Position numbers and translations under genes: made by a program | Notes under the pieces: generated by a model | Database searches by the model: none | Seen by the model: the letters and a program-made list of their open reading frames with translations, nothing else | Told to the model about the DNA's origin: nothing | Part shown: in pieces, positions 53,058 through 61,400 of the stretch | Layout: the number at the start of each line of letters is the position of its first letter | Position numbering within the stretch: the first letter of the stretch is position 1 | Origin: Pseudomonas sp. BBP2017 | Lineage (GTDB): Bacteria; Pseudomonadota; Gammaproteobacteria; Pseudomonadales; Pseudomonadaceae | Length of the DNA stretch: 64,000 bases | Assembly (NCBI RefSeq): GCF_003024385.1 | Contig: NZ_PVZN01000001.1 | Span: 496,001-560,000, forward strand | Direction: 5' to 3'

Positions 53058-53681
53058 ATGGTGTCCATCTACCAACTCAAACCTGCCTTCCAGAACCTCC
53101 TGCGACCGCTGGTCAAACGCCTGCACGCGCGCCACATCAGCGCCAATCAGATCACCTTGCTGGCAGGTGCCTGCTCGGTGCTGCTTGGCTGCCTGATCGC
53201 CCTGTTTGCTCAACATGCCTGGCTGTTCATCCTGATTCCGTTGTGGATGATCCTGCGCATGGCCCTCAACGCCATTGACGGTATGCTGGCCAGAGAGTTC
53301 GGCCAGCAATCGCACCTGGGGGCGTACCTCAACGAACTGTGCGACATCGTTGCCGACAGTGCGCTGATCCTGCCTTTCGCACTGGTTCCAGGCGTCAGCG
53401 CGTTTGCTGTGGTGCTGGTTGCGCTATTGGCGGTGTTCAGCGAGTACACTGGCGTGCTTGGGCCAATGGTCGGCGCCTCACGCCGCTATGACGGGCCTAT
53501 GGGCAAAAGCGACCGCGCCTTTGTGCTCGGTACCTTGGCCATTGCGATTGCACTGGGTTGGCTGAGCGCCGCCTGGATCAACGGTGTATTCACCGTGATC
53601 GCCGTGTTGTTGGTGTATACCCTGATCAACCGGGTGCGCCAGGGACTCAAAGAAGTAAAGGAAAACGCTCCATCAGCATAA
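53058..53681 (+). CDS. ynbA: CDP-alcohol phosphatidyltransferase-family protein (YnbA-like)
   Basis: A 207-residue inner-membrane protein with about six helices. The family motif D-x2-DG-x2-AR-x8-G-x3-D-x3-D appears as NAIDGMLAREFGQQSHLGAY followed by LNELCD: the first and third Asp are Asn while the DG-AR pair and the last Asp remain. From memory E. coli YnbA has the same Asn residues, so this may be a subfamily trait with altered metal binding. Such enzymes join a CDP-activated lipid to an alcohol. It is the first gene of a cluster like ynbABCD and lies ten bases before the hydrolase-methyltransferase gene. The lipid product is unknown. Confidence 0.8.
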   Translation: MVSIYQLKPAFQNLLRPLVKRLHARHISANQITLLAGACSVLLGCLIALFAQHAWLFILIPLWMILRMALNAIDGMLAREFGQQSHLGAYLNELCDIVADSALILPFALVPGVSAFAVVLVALLAVFSEYTGVLGPMVGASRRYDGPMGKSDRAFVLGTLAIAIALGWLSAAWINGVFTVIAVLLVYTLINRVRQGLKEVKENAPSA

Positions 53682-53691
53682 GGAAGCTGCA

Positions 53692-55449
53692 ATGCGCGAA
53701 GCTCAGGATCAGACCTTCACCACCCATGACGGCGTAGCGCTGTTCTATCGCCACTGGCCAGCCCGCAGCGCCGCGCCGGACGAGCCGCGCAAGGCCGTGC
53801 TGCTGTTTCACCGGGGGCACGAACACTCCGGGCGCATTGCCCACCTGGTAGACGAACTGGATCTGGCAGACGTCGACTTCTTCGCCTGGGATGCCCGTGG
53901 TCACGGCCAGTCACCCGGCGCCCGCGGCGACAGCCCAAGCTTTGCCACCAGCGCCCGGGACGTACAGACCTTCTGCGAGCATCTGGCCCAGGCCCATGGC
54001 ATCGACGAAGAGAATATCGCCGTGATTGCCCAAAGCGTAGGCGCGGTGATTGCCGCCACCTGGGTCCACGACTATGCCCCGCGTATCCGTGCACTGGTGC
54101 TCGCCTCTCCGGCGTTCAAAGTCAAACTTTATGTACCCCTGGCCCGGCCGGGGCTGGCCTTGCTGCGTAAGCTGCGCGGCAACTTTTTCGTCGACAGCTA
54201 CGTCAAAGCGCGCTTTCTCAGTCACGACCCGCAGCGCATAGCGTCCTATGACCAGGACCCGCTGATCACCAAGAGCATTTCGGTCAATGTGCTCCTGGGC
54301 CTCTACGAAGCCGGCGAACGCGTGGTCGCCGATGCCCAGGCGATCGGGGTACCGACCCAGCTGCTGATCTCCGGCGCCGACTTCGTGGTGCATCGCAAAC
54401 CCCAGGAGCAGTTTTTCGAGCGCCTGGGCAGCGTGCACAAGGAAAAGCACATTCTGCCGGGGTTCTACCACGACACCCTGGGGGAAAAGGATCGTGCACC
54501 GGTCATCGCCCGCATACGCCGCTTTATCCTGCAGAATTTCGCCAGCCCCTCGAATCGCCCATCATTGCTGAACGCCGACCGCCTCGGCGCCACCTGCGCC
54601 GAGGCCGAATCGCTGGCCACCACACTGCCGCGCAACTCCCTGCGCGACCTGTACTGGCGCATGACCCGTGCCAGCCTCAGCCTGGGTAGCAAACTGTCGT
54701 CCGGGGTAAAGCTGGGCTTTGACACCGGTTTCGACTCGGGCAGCACACTCGACTACGTGTACCGCAACCGCGCCACCGGGCTTTCTCCAATTGGCCGGCT
54801 GATCGATCGCAATTACCTCGACTCCATCGGCTGGCGAGGCATCCGCCAACGCAAGCTGCACGTCGAAGAGCTGCTGCGCCTGGCGATCATCGGGTTACGC
54901 GAACAGCAGCAGCCTGTGCGCATCGTCGACATCGCCGCAGGCCACGGGCGCTATATCCTTGAGGCCGTACAAGGCATGAGCCCGTTGCCGGAGTCGATCC
55001 TGCTGCGTGACTACAGCGACATCAACGTGCGCGATGGCAGCGCGCTGATCGCTGAAAAAGGCCTTGGCGACATCGCCCGATTCGTCAAAGGTGATGCATT
55101 CGACGGCCAGGACCTGGCTACGCTGTCGCCAAAACCGAACCTGGCGGTGGTCTCCGGGCTCTATGAGCTGTTTGCCGACAATCAGATGGTCAGTCGCTCC
55201 CTGGCAGGGCTTGCCGATGCCATCGAACCTGGCGGTTATCTGGTCTACACCGGGCAACCCTGGCACCCGCAACTGGAGCTGATCGCCCGCGCCCTGACCA
55301 GCCACCGCGCCGGCCAGGCCTGGGTGATGCGCCGCCGCAGCCAGGCCGAGATGGACCAGTTGGTGGAAGCAGCAGGCTTTCGCAAAGTGACCCAGCGCAT
55401 CGACCAATGGGGGATTTTCAGCGTATCGCTCGCCCAGCGGGTGCAATGA
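53692..55449 (+). CDS. ynbC: Alpha/beta-hydrolase-SAM methyltransferase fusion (YnbC-like), 585 aa
   Basis: A two-domain cytoplasmic protein. Residues ~1-290 form an alpha/beta-hydrolase (monoacylglycerol-lipase-like) with VLLFHRGHEHSGR, WDARGHGQSPG and the nucleophile Ser in VIAQSVGAVIAA; a late Asp and His occur in ISGADFVVH and LPGFYHD. Residues ~390-580 form a methyltransferase with SAM motif I VDIAAGHGRYILEAV. Length equals E. coli YnbC (585). It probably processes a lipid made by the neighbouring CDP-alcohol and CdsA-like enzymes. It overlaps the next gene (ATGATGA). Confidence 0.85.
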   Translation: MREAQDQTFTTHDGVALFYRHWPARSAAPDEPRKAVLLFHRGHEHSGRIAHLVDELDLADVDFFAWDARGHGQSPGARGDSPSFATSARDVQTFCEHLAQAHGIDEENIAVIAQSVGAVIAATWVHDYAPRIRALVLASPAFKVKLYVPLARPGLALLRKLRGNFFVDSYVKARFLSHDPQRIASYDQDPLITKSISVNVLLGLYEAGERVVADAQAIGVPTQLLISGADFVVHRKPQEQFFERLGSVHKEKHILPGFYHDTLGEKDRAPVIARIRRFILQNFASPSNRPSLLNADRLGATCAEAESLATTLPRNSLRDLYWRMTRASLSLGSKLSSGVKLGFDTGFDSGSTLDYVYRNRATGLSPIGRLIDRNYLDSIGWRGIRQRKLHVEELLRLAIIGLREQQQPVRIVDIAAGHGRYILEAVQGMSPLPESILLRDYSDINVRDGSALIAEKGLGDIARFVKGDAFDGQDLATLSPKPNLAVVSGLYELFADNQMVSRSLAGLADAIEPGGYLVYTGQPWHPQLELIARALTSHRAGQAWVMRRRSQAEMDQLVEAAGFRKVTQRIDQWGIFSVSLAQRVQ

Positions 55450-56801
55450 TGAGCCTAAGCGCCACCGCCCCGGTGACCGCACGCGAACCTGGCCTGCTCA
55501 AACCCGCAGTACTCTGGCTGTTGCTATTGGCGCCCCTGTTTTTCGGCACGTACGGCTTCGCCACCTGGGTCACCGCCCAGCGCGAAGATGTCGCCAGCCT
55601 GGTGTTTGCCTGGGAACAGCATGTGCCGTTCTGGCCCTGGACCATCGTGCCCTACTGGTCCATCGACCTGCTGTACGGCTTTTCCCTGTTGCTGCCGCGC
55701 AGCCGCCAGGCCCTCAAGCGCCATGCCCTGCGCCTGCTCACTGCCCAGCTGATTGCCGTCAGTTGTTTCTTGCTCTGGCCTTTGCGCTTCACTTTCGAGC
55801 GACCCGAGCTGGACGGTGTGTTCGGCTGGCTGTTTGCCGTACTCGCAGGCTTCGACAAACCGTTCAACCAGGCCCCCTCATTGCACATCGCCCTGCTGGT
55901 AGTGCTGTGGGTGTGCTACGCGCAGCATTGCCGGGGGCTGTGGCGCTGGCTGGTGCATGGCTGGTTTGCCTTGATCGGCGTATCGGTACTGACCACCTAC
56001 CAGCATCACTTCATTGATGTGCCCACCGGCGCCTTGGCCGGCTGGCTCTGTGTCTGGCTGTGGCCACTGGAGCGTCCCGGCATGTTGCAACGGCTACAGC
56101 TGACACGCGATCGAAAACGCTGGCAGCTGGCCGTGCGCTACACACTCGGCGCTGCACTGTTTGCCATCCCTGCCTTCGCCCTGGGCGGTGGCGGGTTGTG
56201 GTTGCTCTGGCCTGCGACCGCACTGCTGCTGGTGGCGCTGAACTACGCGCTGTTCGATGCCGCCGGCTTTCAGAAAGACGCCAACGGTCGCTTGAGCGCC
56301 GCCGCATGCTGGTTGTTGGCGCCTTATCTGGCAGCGGCCTGGATCAACTCACGGCTGTGGACGCACAAACACCCGCAGCCTGACCGGGTAATCGATGACG
56401 TCTGGCTAGGGCGCATCCCCACCACCGCGCAATTACGCCACAGCCCGTTCAATGCCGTGCTCGACCTGTGCGCCGAACTCCCCCTCAACGCGGGAACCGT
56501 GGCTTATCAGGCAGTGCCGGTGCTCGATCTGACAGCACCGACGACGGCGCAATGCCTTGAGCTGGCCTTGGCGCTGGAGCGCCTGCGCCAGCAGGGCCCG
56601 GTGCTGGTCTGCTGCGCCCTGGGCTACTCCCGCAGTGCAACGGCAGTGGCAGCCTGGTTGCTACACAGTGGCCGGGCTGCCAGTGTTGACGCTGCCCTCG
56701 AACGGCTTCAGCAGGCTCGCCCGCAGGTGGTTCTGCACGCTGCGCACCGTCAGGCCCTGACGCCATTGAGTAAAAAGCAGTCGAGGGTGTATGACCACTG
56801 A
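55446..56801 (+). CDS. ynbD: PAP2-like membrane phosphatase fused to dual-specificity phosphatase (YnbD-like), 451 aa
   Basis: An inner-membrane protein. The N-terminal part (~1-220) has six helices and PAP2 lipid-phosphatase residues (PSLHIALLVV, then YQHHFIDVPTG). After more helices, a cytoplasmic C-terminal dual-specificity phosphatase domain (~310-445) follows, with the C-x5-R loop in VCCALGYSRSAT. This matches YnbD of E. coli. It may dephosphorylate a phosphatidylglycerophosphate- or phosphoinositide-like intermediate. It starts at ATG 55446 or 55449, overlapping the stop of the hydrolase-methyltransferase, and overlaps the next gene by 11 bases. Confidence 0.82.
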   Translation: MMSLSATAPVTAREPGLLKPAVLWLLLLAPLFFGTYGFATWVTAQREDVASLVFAWEQHVPFWPWTIVPYWSIDLLYGFSLLLPRSRQALKRHALRLLTAQLIAVSCFLLWPLRFTFERPELDGVFGWLFAVLAGFDKPFNQAPSLHIALLVVLWVCYAQHCRGLWRWLVHGWFALIGVSVLTTYQHHFIDVPTGALAGWLCVWLWPLERPGMLQRLQLTRDRKRWQLAVRYTLGAALFAIPAFALGGGGLWLLWPATALLLVALNYALFDAAGFQKDANGRLSAAACWLLAPYLAAAWINSRLWTHKHPQPDRVIDDVWLGRIPTTAQLRHSPFNAVLDLCAELPLNAGTVAYQAVPVLDLTAPTTAQCLELALALERLRQQGPVLVCCALGYSRSATAVAAWLLHSGRAASVDAALERLQQARPQVVLHAAHRQALTPLSKKQSRVYDH

Positions 56802-57246
56802 AATGCAACTGTACTGTGTCGCCAGCCTGCTGCGCCGCGGACGCAGCCTGGATCAATTATCCACCGGGCTGACATTGCTGGGCGTGTTGCTCGGGCTCGG
56901 CCCCTGGTGGCTGGCCACGTTCAACCCCTGGCCGCTGGCGCTCGGCTGCGCGTTGCTGATACTGGGGGCCGTGCAGAAATACTGGGCACTGAGGGTGGCC
57001 TTCGATGCCGATCTGTTCCAACGGCTGGCCGATACCCCGTCAACACTGGACGACAAGACCCAAGCGCTGGATCACGCCCTGGCTTCACTTGGCCTGCAAG
57101 CTGCCGAACACGGCGGCCGAGCGTGGCCTGAACGCAGTCGCGGCGCCTTGGCGCTGCTGCGCCGTCAAGCGCTCATGCTCGCGGCACAACTACTCCTGAC
57201 CCTGGGCTGCCTGCTGGCCAGCCCCTGGTGGACCACAGCCGGATAA
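56791..57246 (+). CDS. Small membrane protein of the ynb-like cluster, 151 aa
   Basis: Not a named family that I recognise. Two hydrophobic segments close together (LSTGLTLLGVLLGLGPWWLA, then PLALGCALLILGAVQKYWAL) and one near the C terminus (LMLAAQLLLTLGCLLASPWW) frame a polar middle. ATG 56791 overlaps the end of the YnbD-like gene, so translation is coupled. The gene has no counterpart in the four-gene E. coli cluster; together with the acyltransferase that follows it enlarges the pathway. It could be a subunit or scaffold of the membrane enzymes. Function unknown. Confidence 0.65.
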   Translation: MTTEMQLYCVASLLRRGRSLDQLSTGLTLLGVLLGLGPWWLATFNPWPLALGCALLILGAVQKYWALRVAFDADLFQRLADTPSTLDDKTQALDHALASLGLQAAEHGGRAWPERSRGALALLRRQALMLAAQLLLTLGCLLASPWWTTAG

Positions 57247-57255
57247 GGAATCCCT

Positions 57256-57876
57256 ATGCTCGCACCCTTGGTCGCGCACCTCATCACCTCAGCCGCACGC
57301 TCCATCACCGGTGCCCGCAGCCTGTGGCTCGGCTGCGGCCCGGAGCCTGTGCAACGCATCTACTTTGCCAATCACAGCAGCCATGGCGATTTCGTCTTGC
57401 TGTGGGCCTCGCTGCCGCCGGCTTTGCGCAGAACCACTCGGCCGGTGGCGGGTGCTGATTACTGGCAAACCACTGCCGTGCGCCGCTACGTGATCAATCA
57501 GGTGTTCAATGGCGTATTGATCGACCGTGAGCGCCATGACCCACAGGCCAACCCCCTGCAACCCATGCTCGATGCCCTGGAGGGTGGTGACTCCCTGATC
57601 ATTTTCCCCGAAGGCACGCGTAATCAGGAAGACGGCCTGCTGCCGTTCAAAAGCGGAATCTTTCACCTGGCCACAGCGTACCCACAGGTGCAACTGGTTC
57701 CGGTGTGGATCGCCAACCTCAATCGGGTCATGCCCAAGGGCCGTGTACTGCCGTTGCCGTTGCTCTGCACTACCAGCTTCGGCACACCGCTGCAGCTCGA
57801 AGACGGTGAGAGCAAAGCACAATTTCTTCAACGTAGCCGTGCCGCGTTGCTGGACCTGGCCCCGGAGCATTGCTGA
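57256..57876 (+). CDS. PlsC-type 1-acylglycerol-3-phosphate acyltransferase-like protein, 206 aa
   Basis: A membrane-associated acyltransferase. The catalytic H-x4-D is NHSSHGDF, the glycerophosphate-binding FPEGTRN follows, and the later VQLVPVWI block closes the PlsC fold. It would acylate a lysophospholipid. AAGGAATCCCT precedes ATG 57256. It lies nine bases after the small membrane protein gene and two bases before the ATG of the CdsA-like gene. Since the housekeeping plsC is usually elsewhere, this copy probably serves the special lipid of this cluster. Confidence 0.85.
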   Translation: MLAPLVAHLITSAARSITGARSLWLGCGPEPVQRIYFANHSSHGDFVLLWASLPPALRRTTRPVAGADYWQTTAVRRYVINQVFNGVLIDRERHDPQANPLQPMLDALEGGDSLIIFPEGTRNQEDGLLPFKSGIFHLATAYPQVQLVPVWIANLNRVMPKGRVLPLPLLCTTSFGTPLQLEDGESKAQFLQRSRAALLDLAPEHC

Positions 57877-57878
57877 AC

Positions 57879-58811
57879 ATGGATAACCAGACTCTGACGT
57901 TATTTGCCGGCATCGGCGCGCTGCTGCTGTCGGCCTCGCTGATCGGCTTGATCCTCAAATGGCGTAGCGGCGGCGCAACCAGTGCCGTGATCGACAACCT
58001 CAATGCGCGGATCAATGCCTGGTGGGTGATGGTGCTGGTCATTGGCATCGCCTTCTGGCTGGGCAACGGCGCAGTGATCCTGCTTTTCTACGCCGTATCG
58101 TTCTATGCCTTGCGTGAATTCCTCACCCTGACCCCGACCCGGCGCAGCGACTACCCGGCCCTGGTGGCAGCCTTCTATCTGGCACTACCGCTGCAATACC
58201 TGCTGATTTACGCCGACTGGTATGGATTGTTCTCGATCTTCATCCCGGTCTATGTGTTCTTGCTTCTACCGATCCTCGCGTCCCTGGGCGGTGACAGCGC
58301 GCATTTTCTCGAGCGCGCCTCCAAAGTCCAGTGGGGCCTGATGATTGCGGTGTACTGCATATCGTTCGTGCCAGCCCTGCTGACCCTGGACATCGCCGGT
58401 TATGAGGGCCGCAACCTGTTGCTGATTGCTTACCTGGTGATCGTCGTGCAACTGTCCGATGTGCTGCAGTACGTCTGCGGCAAACTGTTCGGCAAGCACA
58501 AGATCGCCCCCAACCTGTCACCGTCGAAAACCGTCGAAGGCTTTGTCGGCGGCCTGTTACTGGCGTCGCTGATCGGCGCTGCGCTGTGGTGGATCACCCC
58601 GTTCAACCTCTGGCAGTCGTTCCTGATAGCGCTGCTGATCAACCTGCTGGGTTTTGCCGGCGGCATCGTCATGTCCGCGATCAAACGCGACCGTGGTGTC
58701 AAGGATTGGGGGCACATGATCGAAGGCCACGGCGGCATGCTCGATCGCCTGGACTCGGTGTGCTTTGCCGCACCGATCTTCTTTCACCTGGTGCGTTACT
58801 GGTGGACCTGA
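57879..58811 (+). CDS. ynbB: CdsA-family phosphatidate cytidylyltransferase (YnbB-like), 310 aa
   Basis: An inner-membrane enzyme with about eight helices that activates phosphatidic acid with CTP to CDP-diacylglycerol. The family signature is present (SAIKRDRGVKDWG, then GHGGMLDRLD), as is SPSKTVEGFVGG. It is distinct from the housekeeping CdsA and equals YnbB by position. As CDP-diacylglycerol is the donor for CDP-alcohol phosphatidyltransferases, it supplies the substrate of the first gene in the cluster. ATG 57879 is chosen; a TTG nine bases earlier overlaps the acyltransferase stop. An inverted REP-like pair follows. Confidence 0.88.
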   Translation: MDNQTLTLFAGIGALLLSASLIGLILKWRSGGATSAVIDNLNARINAWWVMVLVIGIAFWLGNGAVILLFYAVSFYALREFLTLTPTRRSDYPALVAAFYLALPLQYLLIYADWYGLFSIFIPVYVFLLLPILASLGGDSAHFLERASKVQWGLMIAVYCISFVPALLTLDIAGYEGRNLLLIAYLVIVVQLSDVLQYVCGKLFGKHKIAPNLSPSKTVEGFVGGLLLASLIGAALWWITPFNLWQSFLIALLINLLGFAGGIVMSAIKRDRGVKDWGHMIEGHGGMLDRLDSVCFAAPIFFHLVRYWWT

Positions 58812-58817
58812 GATCGC

Positions 58818-58871
58818 TCGCGGGGCAAGCCCGCTCCTACCCCGGTCGGTGGGAGCCGGCTCGCCCCGCGA
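58818..58871. repeat. REP-type inverted pair after the ynb-like cluster
   Basis: TCGCGGGGCAAGCCCGCTCC plus TACC (58818-58841) and its near reverse complement at 58848-58871 (21 of 24 positions pair). This is a typical Pseudomonas REP sequence in the gap before moxR and may stabilise the 3' end of the lipid operon mRNA. Confidence 0.8.
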
Positions 58872-59000
58872 TGTGTGGTCGATTTGCACAAAATTACCTG
58901 CCGCCATTAGTAGCCTGAGGCCCGGATAGATTAAAGTAACAACCCCCGCCCGGGCGCTTTCACGCCGCACGCCCAGGCTTTTGTCCAGGAATCGTCAACG

Positions 59001-59960
59001 ATGGAACACCGTGAGGCGCTGATCGCGCTGCGCACCTTTCTTTCAACCCAGATCCTGGGTCAGGAAAAGCTCGTCGAGCGCTTGCTCATCGTCCTCCTGG
59101 CTGACGGCCACATGCTGGTTGAAGGCGCCCCCGGCCTGGCCAAGACCAAGGCCATCAAGGAACTGGCCGAAGGCGTCGAAGCCGAGTTCCATCGTATCCA
59201 GTTCACCCCCGACCTGCTCCCGGCCGATATCACCGGTACCGAGATCTATCGCCCGGAAACCGGCAGTTTCGTGTTCCAGCAAGGGCCGATCTTCCACAAT
59301 CTGGTACTGGCCGACGAAATCAACCGGGCCCCGGCCAAGGTTCAGTCGGCGCTGCTTGAGGCCATGGCCGAACGCCAGGTCAGCGTCGGGCGCAGCACCT
59401 ACGAGCTGTCGCCATTGTTCCTGGTCATGGCCACGCAGAACCCGATCGAGCAGGAAGGTACCTACCCGCTGCCAGAAGCCCAGCTCGACCGTTTCCTCAT
59501 GCATGTGAAAATCGGTTTCCCGGATGCTTCCGTGGAACGCCGGATTCTCCAGCAGGCCCGTGGCGAAGCACTCAATGGCGAGGCCAAACCGGAACGACGA
59601 GTCAGCCAGCAGGCGATCTTCGCCGCCCGCAAGGAAATCCTCGGCCTGTATATGGCCGATGCGGTAGAGGAATACCTGGTACAGCTGGTCATGGCCACCC
59701 GCACGCCGGGCAAATTCGACCTGGAGCTCGCCGACTGGATCGCCTATGGCGCCAGCCCGCGTGGCTCGATCGCCCTGGACCGTTGCGCGCGCGCCCACGC
59801 CTGGCTGGCCGGGCGCGACTTCGTCAGCCCGGAAGACATCCAGGCCGTGCTGTTCGACGTGCTGCGCCACCGCATCATTCTTTCCTTCGAGGCCGAGGCC
59901 GCCGGGATCGATCAGGACCGGGTAATCCAGCGCGTCCTCGACGTCGTCGCCGTCGCCTGA
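59001..59960 (+). CDS. moxR: MoxR-family AAA+ ATPase
   Basis: A 319-residue cytoplasmic AAA+ chaperone-like ATPase. Walker A is GAPGLAKTK, Walker B and following residues LADEINRAPAKVQ, sensor 1 MATQNP, and the C-terminal lid contains GASPRGSIALDR. MoxR proteins work with VWA-domain partners to mature metal cofactors or resist stress. It is the first gene of a five-gene operon with DUF58, DUF4381 and two VWA proteins; DUF58 starts four bases after its stop. All ATPase motifs are intact. Confidence 0.93.
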   Translation: MEHREALIALRTFLSTQILGQEKLVERLLIVLLADGHMLVEGAPGLAKTKAIKELAEGVEAEFHRIQFTPDLLPADITGTEIYRPETGSFVFQQGPIFHNLVLADEINRAPAKVQSALLEAMAERQVSVGRSTYELSPLFLVMATQNPIEQEGTYPLPEAQLDRFLMHVKIGFPDASVERRILQQARGEALNGEAKPERRVSQQAIFAARKEILGLYMADAVEEYLVQLVMATRTPGKFDLELADWIAYGASPRGSIALDRCARAHAWLAGRDFVSPEDIQAVLFDVLRHRIILSFEAEAAGIDQDRVIQRVLDVVAVA

Positions 59961-59964
59961 CGCC

Positions 59965-60909
59965 ATGCCCGATAGCCTGCTGACCGCGCCCGGAATCCGT
60001 ATCAGCCTCGCCGAGCTGATCGAGATGCGTCATCGTGTGCGCGAAGTGCAATTGTTCTCCCGGCCCGGCCAGCGCAGCCCGCTGGTGGGGCTGCACCACT
60101 CGAAACTGCGTGGCCGCGGGGTCGACTTCGACCAGGTGCGGGTCTACCAGGCCGGCGACGATGTGCGCAATATCGACTGGCGGGTGACCGCGCGCACCCA
60201 GGAGCCACACACCAAACTCTTTCATGAGGAACGTGAGCGGCCGATATTCATTCTCGTCGAACAAAGCCAGCGCCTGTTCTTCGGCTCGGGACTGATGTTC
60301 AAATCGGTGCTCGCAGCCCAGGCTGCGGCGCTGATCGGCTGGGCCGCCTTGGGTCATAACGACCGCATCGGTGGCCTGGTGTTCGGTGACAACGAGCACT
60401 ACGAAATCAAACCTCGGCGCAGCAAGCAGAGCCTGCTGCAATTGCTCAACCGCCTGGCCCGGGTCAACCAGTCGCTGCATACCGAAGCCAAGCCGCAGGC
60501 TGACAGCCTCGGACTGGCCCTGCGCCGCGCCCGCGAAGTACTGCGCCCGGGCAGCCTGGCAATCATCATCTGCGACGAGCGCGCCTTGAGCCCGGCGGTG
60601 GAGCAGCAACTGAGCCTGCTGTCGCGCCACTGCGACCTGCTCCTGTTGCCGCTGTCCGACCCGCTCGACCACGCCCTGCCCGCCGCCGGCCTGCTGCGTT
60701 TTGCCCAGCACGGTGCGCAACTGGAGCTCGACACGCTCGACCCGACCTTGCGCCGCAGCTACCGTCAACAGAGCGAAGCGCGTATCGAGCGCTGGGAGCT
60801 GCTGGCACAAAAGCTTCGGGTGGTGCTGATGCCCTTGAGCACGCAAAGCGAAATGATCGAACAACTGCGTGAGTACCTCAACGCGCAACGACCGGGGAAA
60901 GCCCAGTGA
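59965..60909 (+). CDS. DUF58 protein of the MoxR-VWA operon, 314 aa
   Basis: A soluble protein with the DUF58 signature in DFDQVRVYQAGDDVRNIDW, followed by RTQEPHTKLFHEERERP. The second half resembles a degenerate von Willebrand A fold (RPIFILVEQSQRLFFGSG) in which the metal-site Asp-x-Ser-x-Ser is not kept. It always accompanies MoxR and is thought to assist it or pass signals to the membrane VWA proteins. It overlaps the DUF4381 gene by four bases (GTGA type). Confidence 0.9.
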   Translation: MPDSLLTAPGIRISLAELIEMRHRVREVQLFSRPGQRSPLVGLHHSKLRGRGVDFDQVRVYQAGDDVRNIDWRVTARTQEPHTKLFHEERERPIFILVEQSQRLFFGSGLMFKSVLAAQAAALIGWAALGHNDRIGGLVFGDNEHYEIKPRRSKQSLLQLLNRLARVNQSLHTEAKPQADSLGLALRRAREVLRPGSLAIIICDERALSPAVEQQLSLLSRHCDLLLLPLSDPLDHALPAAGLLRFAQHGAQLELDTLDPTLRRSYRQQSEARIERWELLAQKLRVVLMPLSTQSEMIEQLREYLNAQRPGKAQ

Positions 60910-61400
60910 ACCCGCTGGAGCAACTGCAACCACTGATCAGCCCGGCGCCAATCAGTTGGTGGCCACTGGCCCCAGGCTGGTGGCTGTTGCTTGCCCTGCT
61001 GCCGTTGCTGGGTTGGGGCGTGTGGCGCCTACGACACTGGCGCCCAGGCAAAAAGCCTATCGTGCGCGCCGAACTGCCCCTGGACCCGATCCGTATCGAA
61101 GCGCTGGCGGAGCTCGCGCGCCTGCCCAAACCCTATGACGGTGAGCCGGCCGGCGCTTGGCTGCAGCAGATCAACGCGCTGCTCAAACGCCTGTGCCGCA
61201 ACCATTACCCGGGTAGCCACAGCCATACCCTCAATGGCCGGCAGTGGCTGGCCTTTCTCGACAACCGTTGCCCAGCCGCCGGCCTGACCCGCTGGATGGT
61301 CCTGGTCGAAGGCGCCTACAAGCCCGAATGCAAGCTCGATGACAAGGCCATCGCCGGACTTAGTCAAGCGGTCGAAACCTGGATCCGTAAACATGTTTGA
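60906..61400 (+). CDS. DUF4381 membrane protein, 164 aa
   Basis: A single N-terminal transmembrane helix (WWLLLALLPLLGWGVWRL), preceded by ISPAPISWWPLAPGW, is typical of DUF4381. The rest is a cytoplasmic helical domain (YDGEPAGAWLQQINALLKRL, then LNGRQWLAFLDNRCP). It is found only in MoxR operons, probably as an adaptor. The start codon (GTG 60906) overlaps the DUF58 stop and its end overlaps the next gene by eight bases. Confidence 0.88.
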   Translation: MNPLEQLQPLISPAPISWWPLAPGWWLLLALLPLLGWGVWRLRHWRPGKKPIVRAELPLDPIRIEALAELARLPKPYDGEPAGAWLQQINALLKRLCRNHYPGSHSHTLNGRQWLAFLDNRCPAAGLTRWMVLVEGAYKPECKLDDKAIAGLSQAVETWIRKHV

